A stretch of 64,000 nucleotides of DNA. It comes from Myrica gale (taxonomy: Eukaryota; Streptophyta; Magnoliopsida; Fagales; Myricaceae). Below the pieces are notes generated by a model. That model was not told the origin of the DNA. It saw nothing but the letters and a program-made list of their open reading frames with translations, and did not search any database. The first letter of the stretch is position 1; each line of letters starts with the position of its first letter. The stretch lies in assembly GCA_963930655.1 (NCBI GenBank), contig OZ005601.1, positions 29,946,921 to 30,010,920 on the forward strand, in the 5' to 3' direction. The translations under genes were made by a program, and so were the position numbers. Below, piece by piece: positions 1 through 12,685 of the stretch.

Positions 1-598
1 CGAACTATACAATAATATTATAATATTTAATTAAATTTTCTCTTTTCATTTTTTCACAAATCTAATATCTCACAATTTTCAATCCCTAAAATTTTACTTT
101 CAAACACCACCAATATTAAGGTTGTGTGTAAGTGTTACAATTTTGTAGAGGTTAAATTTTAAGATATTAGATCGGCTGAAAAAGTAAAAATAGAGATATT
201 TTTTAATATTTATTATAATTAAAAGTAATAATATGATGTAGAGAAAAATTATATTATAATCTTTTTATCGTGTCAAAATTTTGTTTAACAAACGTTCAAC
301 GAAGCTAAATTCCGCACACCTCACAAGTTTCAGTCTCCATTCTCAGAAAACAGAAACCAATGCCTCTCTACAGAGGACCAAAAAATAAAATAAAAACCCA
401 ACCCGAGGTGTAATTCGAATTTTTCGTTGTCTCCGATACGCGCTGAAATCAAGTAGAAACCGCTGGTGTTGGTTTCTCGCTATGTTGCCGCTGTGTGTAA
501 CAGCGGGATCGTTCAGGGATTCTAGGGTTTGAAGAAGGTTCATGTTTCAGTCTTTTTATTCCTTTTATTGGTTTATGAAGCGGTGGAATTAGTAGAAA
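1..598. other. AT-rich intergenic DNA and 5' leader of the CRWN gene
   Basis: No coding region is supported here. The first 300 bases are strongly AT-rich and resemble decayed mobile DNA, but no terminal repeats could be paired. The last 250 bases are more mixed in composition and probably hold the promoter and 5' UTR of the gene starting at 599; I see no convincing TATA box. Confidence 0.4.
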
Positions 599-3500
599 AT
601 GTTCTCAACGACGCCGCAAAGGAAGGCGTGGCCGGCAGGGAAGGTCGCTCCGAGGACCGGTTCTGCAGAGAAGGGTAAGGCCGTGGCATTTGCTGAAGCC
701 CCGCCGCCGCCGCCTCCGCTACGTTCGCTAAGCGGCAACAGGGTGGCGGGGTTGGAGACCGAGGATATGGAGGACTGGAGGCAGTTCAGGGAGGCGGGGT
801 TGTTGGACGAGGCGGAGATGGAGAGAAAGGACCATGAGGCCCTTTTGGAGAAGATCTCGAAGCTTCAGGGCGAGGTCAGTGTGAGAGGATTATTGACTCT
901 GTCTTCAAATTTTGATTTGCGTTAGGCTGTTATTTGAATATTTGGACATTTTGAAGCAGAATGGTTGTTAGAAGTCGTGCTGTTGGGCAATTGAGAGGGT
1001 GCGTTTGACAGGTTTCCGACGTGGGAATATTGATTCTCAAGTAGGCAGAGTGATTGCAGAAATAGTTTTGTAAGAAGCGACTCCATGGGCATGTTCGTTT
1101 TAAGAAAATTTGTTGAATTCTAAAAATAACGTGAATATTTAGGTGATGTTTGAACTTTATTGGCATGCATGTAAAAATTGTTGAATTGTATTGATGTGTA
1201 TAAAAAATGTAATGTTGAGTTGTATTGGTATGCGTGTAGGAGTAATGTTAGGAGTTTAAATTTAGAAAGTGTGATTCTAATTCTAAAATTTTTAGCCAAA
1301 CGAACATGCCCCAGGTTTTGGTTACCCTTTCGTGGGTATTGCAAATTCGCTTGGATTTTTTTCCTTTATACTCACTTTTTTCAATTTCCACCGTCCGAGT
1401 ATCTGTTTAAGATTTCATCACCACAAGCAAGAAACTTTGTGAGAGTGATTGCCTTATGTTCTCTGTGTTGTTTGATCTTCTGATATTGCATTGCATTGCA
1501 TTGTACTTAAGCTACTAAAAAAAAAATTATTTCCTGCTTGAAATTATCTTACCTCATCTGATAGACCTTGATTTTGGGCAGCTTTATGACTACCAGTACA
1601 GCATGGGGCTACTTTTGATTGAGAAGAGGGATTGGACTTTGAAGTATGAGGAGCTGAGGCAAGCGTTTGCTGAAACTCAGGAGATCCTCAAACGTGAACA
1701 GTCGGCACATTTAATCGCATTATCCGAAGTTCAGGAGCGAGAAGAAAATTTGAGAAAAGCATTTATTTCTGAGAAGCAGTCTGTGATAGATGTATGCTAC
1801 TGCTTTTCATCTTTTCTTTAGTCTAAAAGTTTCCCATCATCCTGATTGTTTAGATCAGCATGTACGATTCTTAACAGATATCCTTGCCATCCTGGTTTAT
1901 TTTCCTTTAGAGTTCAATTTATTTAGGTTGCTGCTATCCCAGTTCTACCGTCCTCTGTAATGAGTTTGGATGTAGATATAGCAGCTCTTGAATGCGTCTT
2001 TCAAAGTAAAAGTATTCAAAGGAATGTGTGGCAATTTGCTCCTTCTGTTATTTTGGGTTGTATAGTTTATATGAAGGATAATGTACTATCTTGAAGTCTT
2101 GGTTATTGATACATGGGTACTTTCTCAAATGTAGCTTGAAAAGGCTTTACGTGCAGTTGGAGAGGAGCATGATCAAATCAAACTTACATCTGACACAAAG
2201 GTGGCTAATGCAGACACTTTGCTTATGGGAACTAAAGAAAAATCATTGGAGGTAGAAGAAAAGTTGTATGTTGCTGAAGCCAAGCTTGCAGAGGTAAACA
2301 GAAAGACTTCAGAATTGGAAATGAGATTGCAAAATGTGGAGGCTCGTGAAAGTGTTCTGCAGAGGGAACGACTATCCTTAACAACTGAGTATGCATTATG
2401 CTCAACATCTTTATGTCATTGTTACAATGATATTTATTGTAAAATGCCTAGCCACAAAAAGGGATAGACACACACACGGGTATGGAACATTGGTCTCACT
2501 TCAATTGGTGTCTTGCATTTAACTTACAAGTCCTCTGGTTTTGCTTAGGAAAGAAGCACATAAGACAATATTTTATAAGCAAAGAGAAGAGTTGCGAGAG
2601 TGGGAGAGGAAACTGCAGGAAGGGGAGGAGAGGCTATGCAAGAATAGAAGAATGTTCAATGAAAGAGAGGAGAAGGCAAATGAACTTGATGCAAATATTA
2701 AACAGAAAGAAAAGGACCTTGAAGAGGCTCAAAAGAAGATTGATGTATGCAATTCAACATTGAAAGAGAAGGAAGATGAGATCAATAGAAGACTGGAAGA
2801 TTTGATTTTAGAAGAGAAAGTGGGTGTCTTGTTCTGCTGAGATGTTTTTAATACTGCCAATTGATGGATTGTCTCACTCATAACTCGTTGTTTTTCTCAA
2901 TTTGGTTGCAGAAGGCTGACTCTCTGAGAACCTTCCTCGAGATGAAGGAGAAGGAATTACTTGTGTTGGAAGAAAAGCTTAATGCAAGAGAAAGAGTGAG
3001 TTCCAGCACCTTTCCCCCTGCTTATTAGAAGCCGAATGACAAGTTTTCTTTTACATTTTGTTCTTATAAGTGATTCTTTATATGATTCTCTGCAGAATGA
3101 ATATGTAGTATAACTAGTTTTGTCATTCTGAAGCTAGTAAACATGATTACTTTTGCTCAGGATTCTCTCTCCCTGAAATTTAGCTGACCATTTGCGGACT
3201 GATGTGATGAGTACTGTAGAGATTAGAAGTCTTGGAAGGCTGAACCATATTGTTGTCTATTCATGGCATCGTTTTGTGCATAAGATTGTTGCTAGGTTTA
3301 TGCTGATCAAATGAGAGTGAGTGTGTTGTAAAATTAATGGGAACCTTTGTCGTTGTAGCCTACAATGTTAGCTGTGATTAGTTACTGTGGCCTGAATGAC
3401 CCTTTTGCAGAAAGGGGTCCCATTAATTTGTCCCGACCCATAGTTTGTTATGGAGATGGTTATAGTTGAGTAGATAATATCTTATCTAAGGACGACATAC

Positions 3501-6500
3501 ATACTTCATATAATTTCTATTGAATGTTGTATGGTCTGTGTTCTGTGTTCATGTGTGTATCATTTTGGACTCGTTAATTGGACTAGCATGGTACAGGGTC
3601 TTATTTCTTTTCTAAACGATTTAAATGTATTCTGTTTAATGATATATTCAGAAGTTTGACGCTTGATATTTCTGGATTTTGTTGCAGGCAGAGATTCAGA
3701 GGCTTCTTGACGACCAAAGGGTCATTCTGGATAAAAAATTGGAGGAGTTTGAGCTGGAATTACAAGAAAAAAGGAAATCTGTAGACGAGGAACTCAGGAG
3801 CAAGTTAGAAGACTTGGATCAGGGGAAGGTTAAAGTCAACCATGAGATAGAAAAGTTGAAAAAAAAGGAACAATTATTGGATAAGAAGGAAGAAAGAATG
3901 AATGAGAAGGAGAAGGACATTGAAATGAAGATTAAAACTTTCAAAGAGATGGAAAAGGCTGTGGAAGACAAAGAGAAAAGGTTGGAGGTGGAAAAGCAAC
4001 AAACAGTTGCTGATCAAGTGACTCTGCAAAGTCTCAGAGATGAGATTGAGATGATAAGGGATGAAAATACTCGGCAGAAACAGCAAATTCATGAAGAGAG
4101 CGAGAAACTGAGGATAACTGAGAGTGAGAGGTTAGAACACCTCCGTCTGCAGTCACAATTGAAACAGGAGATAGAGGATTACAGACTTCAGAGGGAGTTG
4201 CTTTTGAAGGAAGGTGATGATTTGAAATGTCAAAGGGAAAATTTTGAGAAAGAGTGGGAATTGTTGGATGAAAAAAGAGCTGAAATTAGTAGGGAGCTAA
4301 GGCAAAATGTTGAAGAGAGAGAAAAGTTGGAGAAATTGTTTCACTGTGAAGAAGAAAGGTTGAAAAAAGAGAAGCATGCAATGCAGGACCATATGAAGGG
4401 GGAGTTGGAATCGCTTCAACAGGAGAAAGAATCATTTGCCTCCTTAATGAAACATGAACAATTATCTCTCTCTGAGAAGGCCCAGAATGAGCGTAGTCAA
4501 ATGCTCCAAGAGTTTGTATTAAGGAGAAGGGATCTTGAGACTGATCTGCAGAACAGACGGGAAGAAATGGAGAAGTGCCTGCAGGAAAGGGAAACAGCAT
4601 TTGAGGAGGAGAGAGACAGAGAGCATACTTATATTAATCACTTGAAAGAAGTTGCTGAGAGGCAACAGGAAGAAGTGAAGTCTGAAGGGCATAGAATACA
4701 GAAGGAAACAGAAGATCTTAAATTGAACCAGAAGCAGCTGGAATTAAACCAACTTGAAATGCGTAAAGATATTGATGAGCTTGGTGGTCTGAGCAGGAAG
4801 CTGAAGGAGCAGCGGGAACAGTTTACTAAGGAAAGAAGTCGTTTCCTTGCATTTGTTGAGAAGCTGAAGAGTTGCAAAAGTTGTGAGGAAATCACAAGGG
4901 AGTTTGTCTTCTCTGACCTCCAAGTTCCTGAAATGGAAGATAGGGAGCTTATCCCTTCGCTGATGCTGGGTGATGAAATTTTGCAGAGTTCTCGAGATAA
5001 CATAGCTGCTTCTGATGTCAGATTTTCAGACTCTGGGGGACGCTTCTCATGGCTTCGGAAATGCACCTCTAAGATATTCAATATATCTCCAGGTAAAAAG
5101 ATTGAGCATGCTACTGGTCCAGCTTTGACGGATTCATCACCGTCATCACCCATGCTGGTAAATGTAGAACAGCATAAAAAGGGTCCTAGTATGCTCATTA
5201 GCAAAGGAACCAGAGGGCATGCTATTTCCATTGATGAGCCACAGCCATCTTTTAGGATGGCCAATGACACCTTTGATGTCCAGCAGCCCCAATCTGATAG
5301 CATACTCAGAGAGGTGGATAATACATGTGCTCGGTCAATTGATGATCAGAGCTACATGGACAGTAAGGTTGAAGAAGTTCCAGAAGATTCCTTGCAGTCA
5401 CAACCGAAGGGCGGTCGACGCAAGCCTGGGAGGAGACGCAAATCTGGAGTGCACAGGACACGCTCTGTGAAGGCAGTTGTTGAAGATGCAAAGGTTTTTC
5501 TTGGGGAAGCATCAGGAAAAACAGAACTTGATGCTGATGTCCAGACTGAAGATATTGACCATATCTATGAGGAGAGCAGGGATGATTCTACTCATGCTGA
5601 TAGTGTCGTTAGTAAAACTGCAAGGAAGAGGCAACGTGCACAACCTTCAAGGATAACATTGAGTGAGCAAGATGCTGGCAATAGTGAAGATTATTCTGAA
5701 AGTGTCACAGTTGATGGACGCAGGAAGAGGCGCCAAACAACTGTTCCAGTCTTGCAAACTCCTGGAGAGAAGCGATACAATCTCAGGCGACATAAGATGT
5801 AAGTTTCTTAAGTCTTTGTATAAGTGAATCATGTGGGGCAACACAGTTGAACGTGAAGTTCTAGATTCAAAATTCTGTGTGCAGTTATTGGTTGTAAGGA
5901 AGGGAGAGTGATTTTATGGCTTTAGGCACTGTAGAGGTTGATGATACATCTGTTTTTTCATTTTGTTCCCCCTTGGAATGGTTGATGATATTTCATGAGT
6001 GTATTTATTCGATTTGAATTGAATAAGGGATAAATTAAATCTCTTTGTCCTTGCATTTATGACTTTTTTTTTGGTACTTTTTGGGTTTTGATTCTAATTA
6101 TTCTGTTGTTTTTTGGATATTTTGTTTCAAGTTGAGAAATGTACTCTTGGCTAGTCCACGACCCTGTCATTGTTGTTTTCTTTCTATTATCATCTGGGTT
6201 AGATTATTTATCAACCTGTTTCATAGGCCTTTTTACATGTCAATTATCTGGTGATTGATTTTAATAGTGAGTTGAATGTGGTATTGCATCTTTCAATCCC
6301 TGAAAGATGTGGATTATCCAGTTCAGCTGCTTTGCGTGTCGCTTATATAAGGCCATCGCTATTTTCGCATTTTTGTTATTCCTCCTTTAGTTAGGGTCCT
6401 GGCTTTCTTAATCAAGAAGTTTTGTGCACAAATATCTTTCAGTTCCATCTCCATTTCCTGTCAATTCGAAGTGTCGCTTCTGTTCTTAGATTCTAAAATT

Positions 6501-7779
6501 CAATTCTTCAGATGTTGCATTAACCATTATCTAATAATAGAATCATGTTTCTCAAGCTGGGAAGTTTGCACGTCCATTAACTTCCCTCTTGAAATTACTC
6601 ATTTTGGAGCGATTCAATCATTTTGCCTTATTTTTGTTTTTCGGGTAAGTAATATCTCCTGATTTGACACGAAAGGAAATGCCAAGATCAATTTCAGAAA
6701 CAACGGTTAACCTCTTTGGAGGATATCTGCACCGATACGGCTGTCTTAGACCTGAAGTTTAGAAGACTTGATAGTAAATTCTCTTTAGGGGGGGGGGGGT
6801 GTAAATTACTGTTCAGGAGTTGGATACCAGGGGAGAGAGTTGCTGATTTTAGAACTTTTGAAATTGAGGATGATTGAAGCATCGCTTTTGGGAGTACTTT
6901 TTTTATATGACCAAGGGCTTCTTTTGGTTATGTTTCCTCAAAAACTGAGAAAAAGGTAAACCGCATAGAAGACTGCGAGTGAGTTTAATTGCTAAACAGG
7001 AAAGGTAATATGTCATTAAATAAGATATTAAGTTGAGCATGTGTCTACGTAGCAGAAGATACTATTAATGACGTATTAATATGCTGTTTTACCCCTCTGG
7101 GCTTAGAGGAGTTCAATTCACTTGCTGAAACCTCACGATGCATGTTTTGGATTGTATGCACTTTAGTTTCACCAGTAAAGAAAACAAATGATGGTGCTAA
7201 AATTTGTCTAAATACTGATCAGTGCAGGAACAGTGACAGAAGCACACCCGTCGGCTGACCTGGCAATGAGAAGAAGGGAGAAAGAGCCTGCTGATGGTGA
7301 TGCAGTGGAAGTAGAACCAGTCCCTGAAGCTGTTACCGGACCGTCAAAGGGAGTTGCTGGCAAGAATGGCCAAACTAAGCAATTGGTGCAAGTTACGACA
7401 CTAAAAAGTGTCGAGATCTCCGAAGATAGAGTTGTTAGGGTAAACTCACCATTCCTGTTGTTTTTGCGCGTCTTGTTTGAAGATGTTTGTTAGCCTTTGC
7501 CTGAAGTATCTTTTGATGATTTCTTGTTTCTTCCTATCATTTGTTACTATAATGCAGTTTAAAACACCATCTGAGATTGTTAATGACGATGCTGATCCGG
7601 TGAAGTCTGTCGAAGAAACCGGTTTGAGTGAGGAAGTAAATGATACGCCAGAATACAGTAATGAAGATGAGAGTGGGAGCACAATCCATGAGGAGGCTGC
7701 AAATGACTATGATGATGAGTTGGAACAACCTGGGGAAGTGTCAATAGGGAAGAAGATATGGACATTCTTCACAACATGA
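599..7779 (+). CDS. CRWN: CRWN/NMCP1-type nuclear lamina coiled-coil protein
   Basis: Plant lamin-like protein of the nuclear periphery (CROWDED NUCLEI / nuclear matrix constituent protein 1 clade) that shapes the nucleus and organises chromatin. Eight coding exons read in frame: 599-874, 1582-1791, 2135-2388, 2549-2819, 2912-2995, 3688-5798, 7223-7439 and 7558-7779, giving about 1214 residues, within the family's usual size. The head has the PQRKAW motif typical of this clade, a proline run, and the conserved [15 protein letters not shown] stretch; the [12 protein letters not shown] motif opens exon 2. A very long charged coiled coil covers roughly residues 80-790 and ends near [11 protein letters not shown] (about 755). 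Basic nuclear-localisation clusters lie near 938 ([12 protein letters not shown]), 1009 (RKRQR) and 1041 (GRRKRRQT). The C-terminus is the conserved KIWTFFTT. For exon 7 only the acceptor at 7221-7222 keeps frame; the nearby AG at 7226-7227 does not. The N-terminus looks closer to CRWN2/CRWN3 than to CRWN1. Intron 1 holds a MITE. Confidence 0.93.
1087..1312. mobile_element. MITE in CRWN intron 1
   Basis: About 226 bp bounded by inverted repeats: the left end gggcatgttcgttt reappears reverse-complemented at the right end (cgaacatgcccc). The inner bases (tgaatatttaggtgatgttt and onward) match a second copy at 8167-8392 along the whole length. No coding capacity. No clear target duplication, so the superfamily is unassigned. 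Confidence 0.7.
6788..6799 (+). repeat. Poly-G run in CRWN intron 6
   Basis: Twelve consecutive G residues inside the 1.4 kb intron between 5799 and 7222. Length is likely polymorphic. Confidence 0.8.
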
Positions 7780-10440
7780 TGGTGCAATATTTTCTTTGAG
7801 TTCACTTTTTGATCTCCTGTCTTTCTGTTCACTCCCGCTCCATCTTCCCTCCCTCCCTTGTGTATTAACCACCCCCTCACCCCACCCCTTATAATTTCGG
7901 GGAAAGGGAAAGGTTGGGCGATGTGGAAGGGTGGTCTCCGCGACAGAATGCCGTAGTAGATTTTATGCAGTTATCTTGACGGTGCAATTTTAAAACATTC
8001 ATTTTAAAAGTGCCAGTTCACTGTTCACTATGACAGACATTTCTGTATTCCTTTAGTCGTATACGTCTCTCACGTCAGTCTTCTGAGCCTTGTTTTCATG
8101 GTTCTGTTTGGGAATGACGTCGTTATGGATGGGCTTATGAGAAAGGACGGCTCCTCTGAAGTACAAAGTACACGTTGGTTTTGAGAAAATTTGATGAATT
8201 TTAAGAATAATGTGAATATTTAGGTGATGTTTGAGTTTTATTGACATGTGTATAAAAGTTGTTGAGTTATATTTATGTGTAAAAAAGGTAATACTGAGTT
8301 GTATTGATATACATGTAGAAGTAATGTTAGGAGTATAAATTTAGAAAGTTAGATTTAAATTTTAACATTTTTGGCGAAAAAGAACATGTTCAAGGTACTG
8401 CTAGCTGGTCATAGCCGTTATATATGGTTCGAAACTTCGAAGAAACTACTCTGCCGATTTAGCGCCAGTTTTGTCTACACGACTCTTTGAACACCCAGAT
8501 GACCAAACAGGCGGGTTTGCTTTGTATTTGGCTGTGGATCCAAATGCCCTTTTAGTTTTTCTTTCTAGCCCTAATTATGAAGAGGTGTGGGCGGCTCCAA
8601 AAGTTTTACCAACTCGATTCCAGACACTGTAATTTCTCAATGTTTTCAAATCAGGTGGCAATTGGCAGCTTATAAGACTATTAACAGATAAAATTGACGA
8701 CTTTTATGCTTGATCACGGAGAGAGCCTGTGTGTGTCTCTCTCTGTGCGTTAGGTGATAGCCTCGAAAACGCAAGGCAGAAAACGACTTGTCAACCTACG
8801 CTGGGCCTGTGGAGAGAACTATTAGCATAGTGTGGGCTATGCCTATTGCTTGTCTTCCACACCCCCAAAAAAGTTACAACTAAGATATAGTGTGGTCCAA
8901 ATTTCCAAAGCTCCAAAATAATTTTCCTGTTGCTTTTCGACGCCAAGTCCCCTCTCCTTACACTCCGCCGTTGGTTCTCTGTGGGTGAGTGGGAAAGTTA
9001 GACCTCCAACAAATCACATTGCAAGCAAAAAGAGTCGGTACAATTATTCAACCAAAAGGAGAAAATAAGTTCTTAGGACTGGCGCTAGAGGTGACTGATT
9101 TATTGAGCCTACTGACCTTCTTGGTTCCAAACTTGATTTGGCCCGGCACTTTTCAGGCTTCAGCTTACTCGGGGAATGATGTAAGCTTCCAAAAAAACCC
9201 AAAACGAGGAAGAAACAAAAGGAAAACAAAAAATAATAATAGAAAAGGGTATCACAGGGTAACAGAGTTGCATATCTCGTCACAACACATGTCACACAAA
9301 TAACGAAGAACAAAGAAGAGGCATTGGTCACAACCGGGCCATTATTTCGGCCGGCCCAACTCGATCTGTGCCCATTGGTCATTGTTTAGCCTAGCAATGT
9401 CGTCACAGTTTTTTTTTGCCACACTGCTCTTTTTGTCCTTTCTTCTCTGTTTCAGAGAACTGTTAAAAATCCAACAGACTGAAGAAGGTGAATAAGGACG
9501 GAAGGGATAAATCCAACTGTCTTGCATGCACTTACATGCATCCCTCCTTTGCATGGGCAATGGTCCCCTCCCAACGCCTTCTGAACCCTAAGACTCTTAC
9601 CCTAACTAAGCACTCAACAATCTTGACCGTATGGTCCGTATCTGCAACCATTTATCTGCCTAACTACCGCACCACTTTTTCTTGGTTAATTTGGGGGAGG
9701 GGAAAGGCATCCACGCCTCTTTAGTCTTGACATGTCTCTAGGAACCTATAAAATTAAAAGCAAATGAACCGTAAATGTTTATTGCGCAGTGTTGACAACG
9801 GAATCACAAGGGTGCAAAAGCAGAGCCGTATAAAGAGCAGCCCTATTGCCCTGCCTTTCGCTTTCACTATGAAGTCTTTCAGTTTCAGTTACTCTTGTTT
9901 CGATTTTATGACTGTTGTTCTTACCATTATGGCCTTGAGTTTCGAGAACCACGCTTAGAACTGGGTTATCTCTGCTATATATGATGTACTCCCTTAGCTT
10001 TTCCATAAACACGAGGAAGAAAGACCTCAGGTTTATTACTCTTTTTCCTTCGTCTATCTTCTTAGTTTAGCATCTTTTTCCTTTTTGGATATTTCTCACT
10101 CATTTCTATCTGGGTTTCCTAAAACATCAATAGTGCTTCTGATTGGACTCGTCTTCGTCTTCTTTTCGTTATTCACATTCGTGGCTTTGAGCCTCTGTAA
10201 TGTTTCATGCGTCTTTTGGAACTTCTTATCTTTCTTTCATATCATGAACTTCATAACTTGAAGATAGCCAGCTGTCTTGAAATGGATAAATAGTGAAGTT
10301 CCATGTCATAGAACCGCTAGAATGTTCACTTAGATCCACCATCCATGCCAAGCCTCTTCATTTGGGGTTCCCCTGTTTTCTTCTAGATCAAAGTTTCTGC
10401 GATCCATTTTCTCTTTGGGCTTGGAAGCTTCTACGTTTCC
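7780..10440. other. Intergenic region between the CRWN and LRR genes
   Basis: Holds the CRWN 3' UTR, a MITE at 8167-8392 and the upstream region of the LRR gene. A tataaag motif lies near 9829, about 600 bases before the LRR start codon, and could be its TATA box with a long leader. The open frames here show no protein-like composition. Confidence 0.4.
8167..8392. mobile_element. Second, more decayed copy of the CRWN-intron MITE
   Basis: Same orientation and length as the element at 1087-1312. Shared blocks include tgaatatttaggtgatgttt and gtaatgttaggagt. The terminal repeats have drifted (left end gtacacgttggtttt, right end agaacatgttc), so this copy looks older. Confidence 0.65.
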
Positions 10441-12685
10441 ATGAAGAGCTTCATTAGCATCAAGAATGTCCTTTTTTCAGTCTTCATCTTCTGTTTGGTT
10501 GCTCGGTCCTATGGAGGTTCGGATGTTGATGTAGTTCCAATGGAGAAGACAGAGAAGGAAGCTCTGTACTCTGCTGTACAAGGCTTTGTGGGGACTTGGT
10601 GGAACGGTTCAGGTCTATATCCAGATCCGTGTGGGTGGACTCCTATACAGGTACTGCTTATCCCCACCTTTCTGTACTTTAGGAGTTGCATCCCTCCCAT
10701 GTGGCTACTATTTTCTTGTACTCGGGGGTAAAAGAATCTGTGTTTATTTTTCTGTAAGCAGGGTAAAAGAATAAGTTGGTACTTCAACCACTGTTTAGAA
10801 AGTTATTAAATTTTCATCAGTGCACATTGAACAATCAATGTTTTTTTTTTCCTTTTTATGGTCTGCAAAAGGATGAATTCCTTTGCCATTGAAGTGAAAC
10901 TAGGGTAGATTATATTCTCCATCCTTAGCCCCAAATAGAATGTGAAAAATCAACTTCTTTAAATAAAGGAAAACCGTTAAAGTTTGGCCACCGAGAGAAA
11001 TATTAACCATCATGAGTGTATTGTTATTGCTATCATCATCATCATCATCATCATCATTTGATTCTTTTGTATCAGAAATGGTTCAGGCCAGAAGTCGAAT
11101 TTAAAAAAAAACTAGCACTCCAAATAAGGAATAAAAAAACGAAGATTCTGAAAATGATTTCACGTACACACCTCCATCATTCGCCATCTCGTATTCTTGT
11201 CTTTGTCTACAGCACACAAGTTACGGAAAACTGAGTAACAGTATGAAGGAAGCTGAAAATGGAACATGGTAGGCCTAGAGCTTTTTAGTTTTCAGCTTGA
11301 ATAATAAAGCTTTGACATTTTTGTGAAATTTCCCTCACAATATGTGCAATCTCCAAAAACCATACCTTTCAAGAACCTTTATAGGTTTTCTTTAACGAAC
11401 ATATCTATAGGATCGTAGATAATCTTGTGATCTCGGTCTTCACAAGTTTGATTCATTGCCTTATTTCCTTGTACAGGGGGTCTCCTGTGATGTGTTTGAT
11501 GGGCTTTGGTACGTCACTGTCATAAATGTTGGACCCATTCAGGATAACTCTCTTGTTTGTGCCACAAATCTGGAATTTAGACCTCAACTGTTCGAGCTCA
11601 AACACCTCAAAACTCTATCGTTCTTCAATTGTTTCGTCTCACCCCGCAGACATCCCACTGCCATTCCCTCCAATAACTGGGAGAAACTTGCTAGCAGCTT
11701 AGAATCATTGGAGTTCCGATCGAATCCTGGTCTCATTGGACGAGTTCCTACTGGCTTTGGTTCACTAGGGAAGCTCCAATCTCTAGTGCTCATAGAAAAT
11801 GGATTAACCGGGGAATTACCAGCAAATATCGGCAACTTGATCAACTTGAAGCGTCTAGTTCTTGCTGGGAACGGGTTTACTGGTCGGATTCCTGATAGTT
11901 TTGGTTCCTTGAGTTCGCTGCTTATATTTGATTTGAGTAGGAATACAGTGTCTGGGACTTTGCCAGCGAGTCTTGGAGGGTTGACCTCACTTTTGAAGCT
12001 TGACTTGAGCAACAATCAATTGGAAGGGATGCTACCGAGTGAGATTAGTCACTTGAAGAATCTGACCCTTTTGGACCTTAGAAACAACAAATTGGCAGGT
12101 GGGTTAACCAAGTCACTTCAGGGGTTGGTTTCCTTAGAAGAGTTGGTCTTGTCTGACAACCCCATTGGTGGAGTCCTCATGAGCCTCGAGTGGCAGTACC
12201 TCTACAACTTGGTAATTTTGGATCTTTCAAATATTGGGTTGAAAGGGGAGATACCTGAGTCGATATCAAAATTAAAGAGATTGAGATTTCTGGGTCTGAG
12301 CGACAACCACCTCACTGGCAAGCTCTCTGCAAAGCTAGCTACTCTACCTTGCCTTGGTGCACTCTACCTAAATGGGAACAATCTGACAGGCGAGCTTAAA
12401 TTTGCTGAAGGGTTTTATGGGAGAATGGGAAGGCGCTTTGGGGCCTGGAACAACCCACATCTTTGTTACCCGGTTGGGTTAAAGTCAGATTCCGTTGTTC
12501 CTCATGGGGTAAAACCATGTCAGCAAGAGGTCACATTGCTTGAACCACATGCAAGGACCAAGTTGGCTGATGGGAATTTGAATCAGAAGTCCCATTTTGT
12601 GGCCTCTTTGGGATTTGCAAGCAATGGTATTGATGGGTTTTGGTGGGTTTCTGCGGTAGGAATATGGATATGTGCATTCCTATAG
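10441..12685 (+). CDS. PII-2-like leucine-rich repeat protein
   Basis: Secreted or membrane-linked LRR protein similar to Arabidopsis PIRIFORMOSPORA INDICA-INSENSITIVE 2, a receptor-like protein without a kinase domain. Two exons, 10441-10650 and 11477-12685, join in phase 0 to give 472 residues, the usual family length. Residues 1-25 form a signal peptide. A Trp/Cys-rich cap (GTWWNGSGLYPDPCGWTP) precedes the splice and GVSCDVFDGLWYVT follows it, as in this family. About nine plant-type repeats run from roughly residue 110 to 340, with motifs such as LVLAGNGFTGRIPDSFGSL and LLKLDLSNNQLEGMLPSEI. After the repeats come the RRFGAWNNPHLCYP cap and a hydrophobic C-terminus (GFWWVSAVGIWICAFL) that could be a GPI-attachment signal or membrane segment. 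The 826-base intron carries an ATC microsatellite. Its place beside a CRWN gene matches gene order I recall in Arabidopsis. Confidence 0.9.
11032..11057 (+). repeat. ATC trinucleotide microsatellite in the LRR gene intron
   Basis: About eight and a half uninterrupted ATC units, wholly within the intron between 10651 and 11476. Confidence 0.9.

Noticed and set aside
1-300. AT-rich DNA with possible inverted ends
   Set aside because: Candidate arms did not pair beyond what AT-richness gives by chance.
4638-5303. Long minus-strand open frame opposite CRWN exon 6
   Set aside because: It mirrors the coiled-coil coding strand (Ser/Leu/Phe-rich from Glu/Lys codons) and is a shadow.
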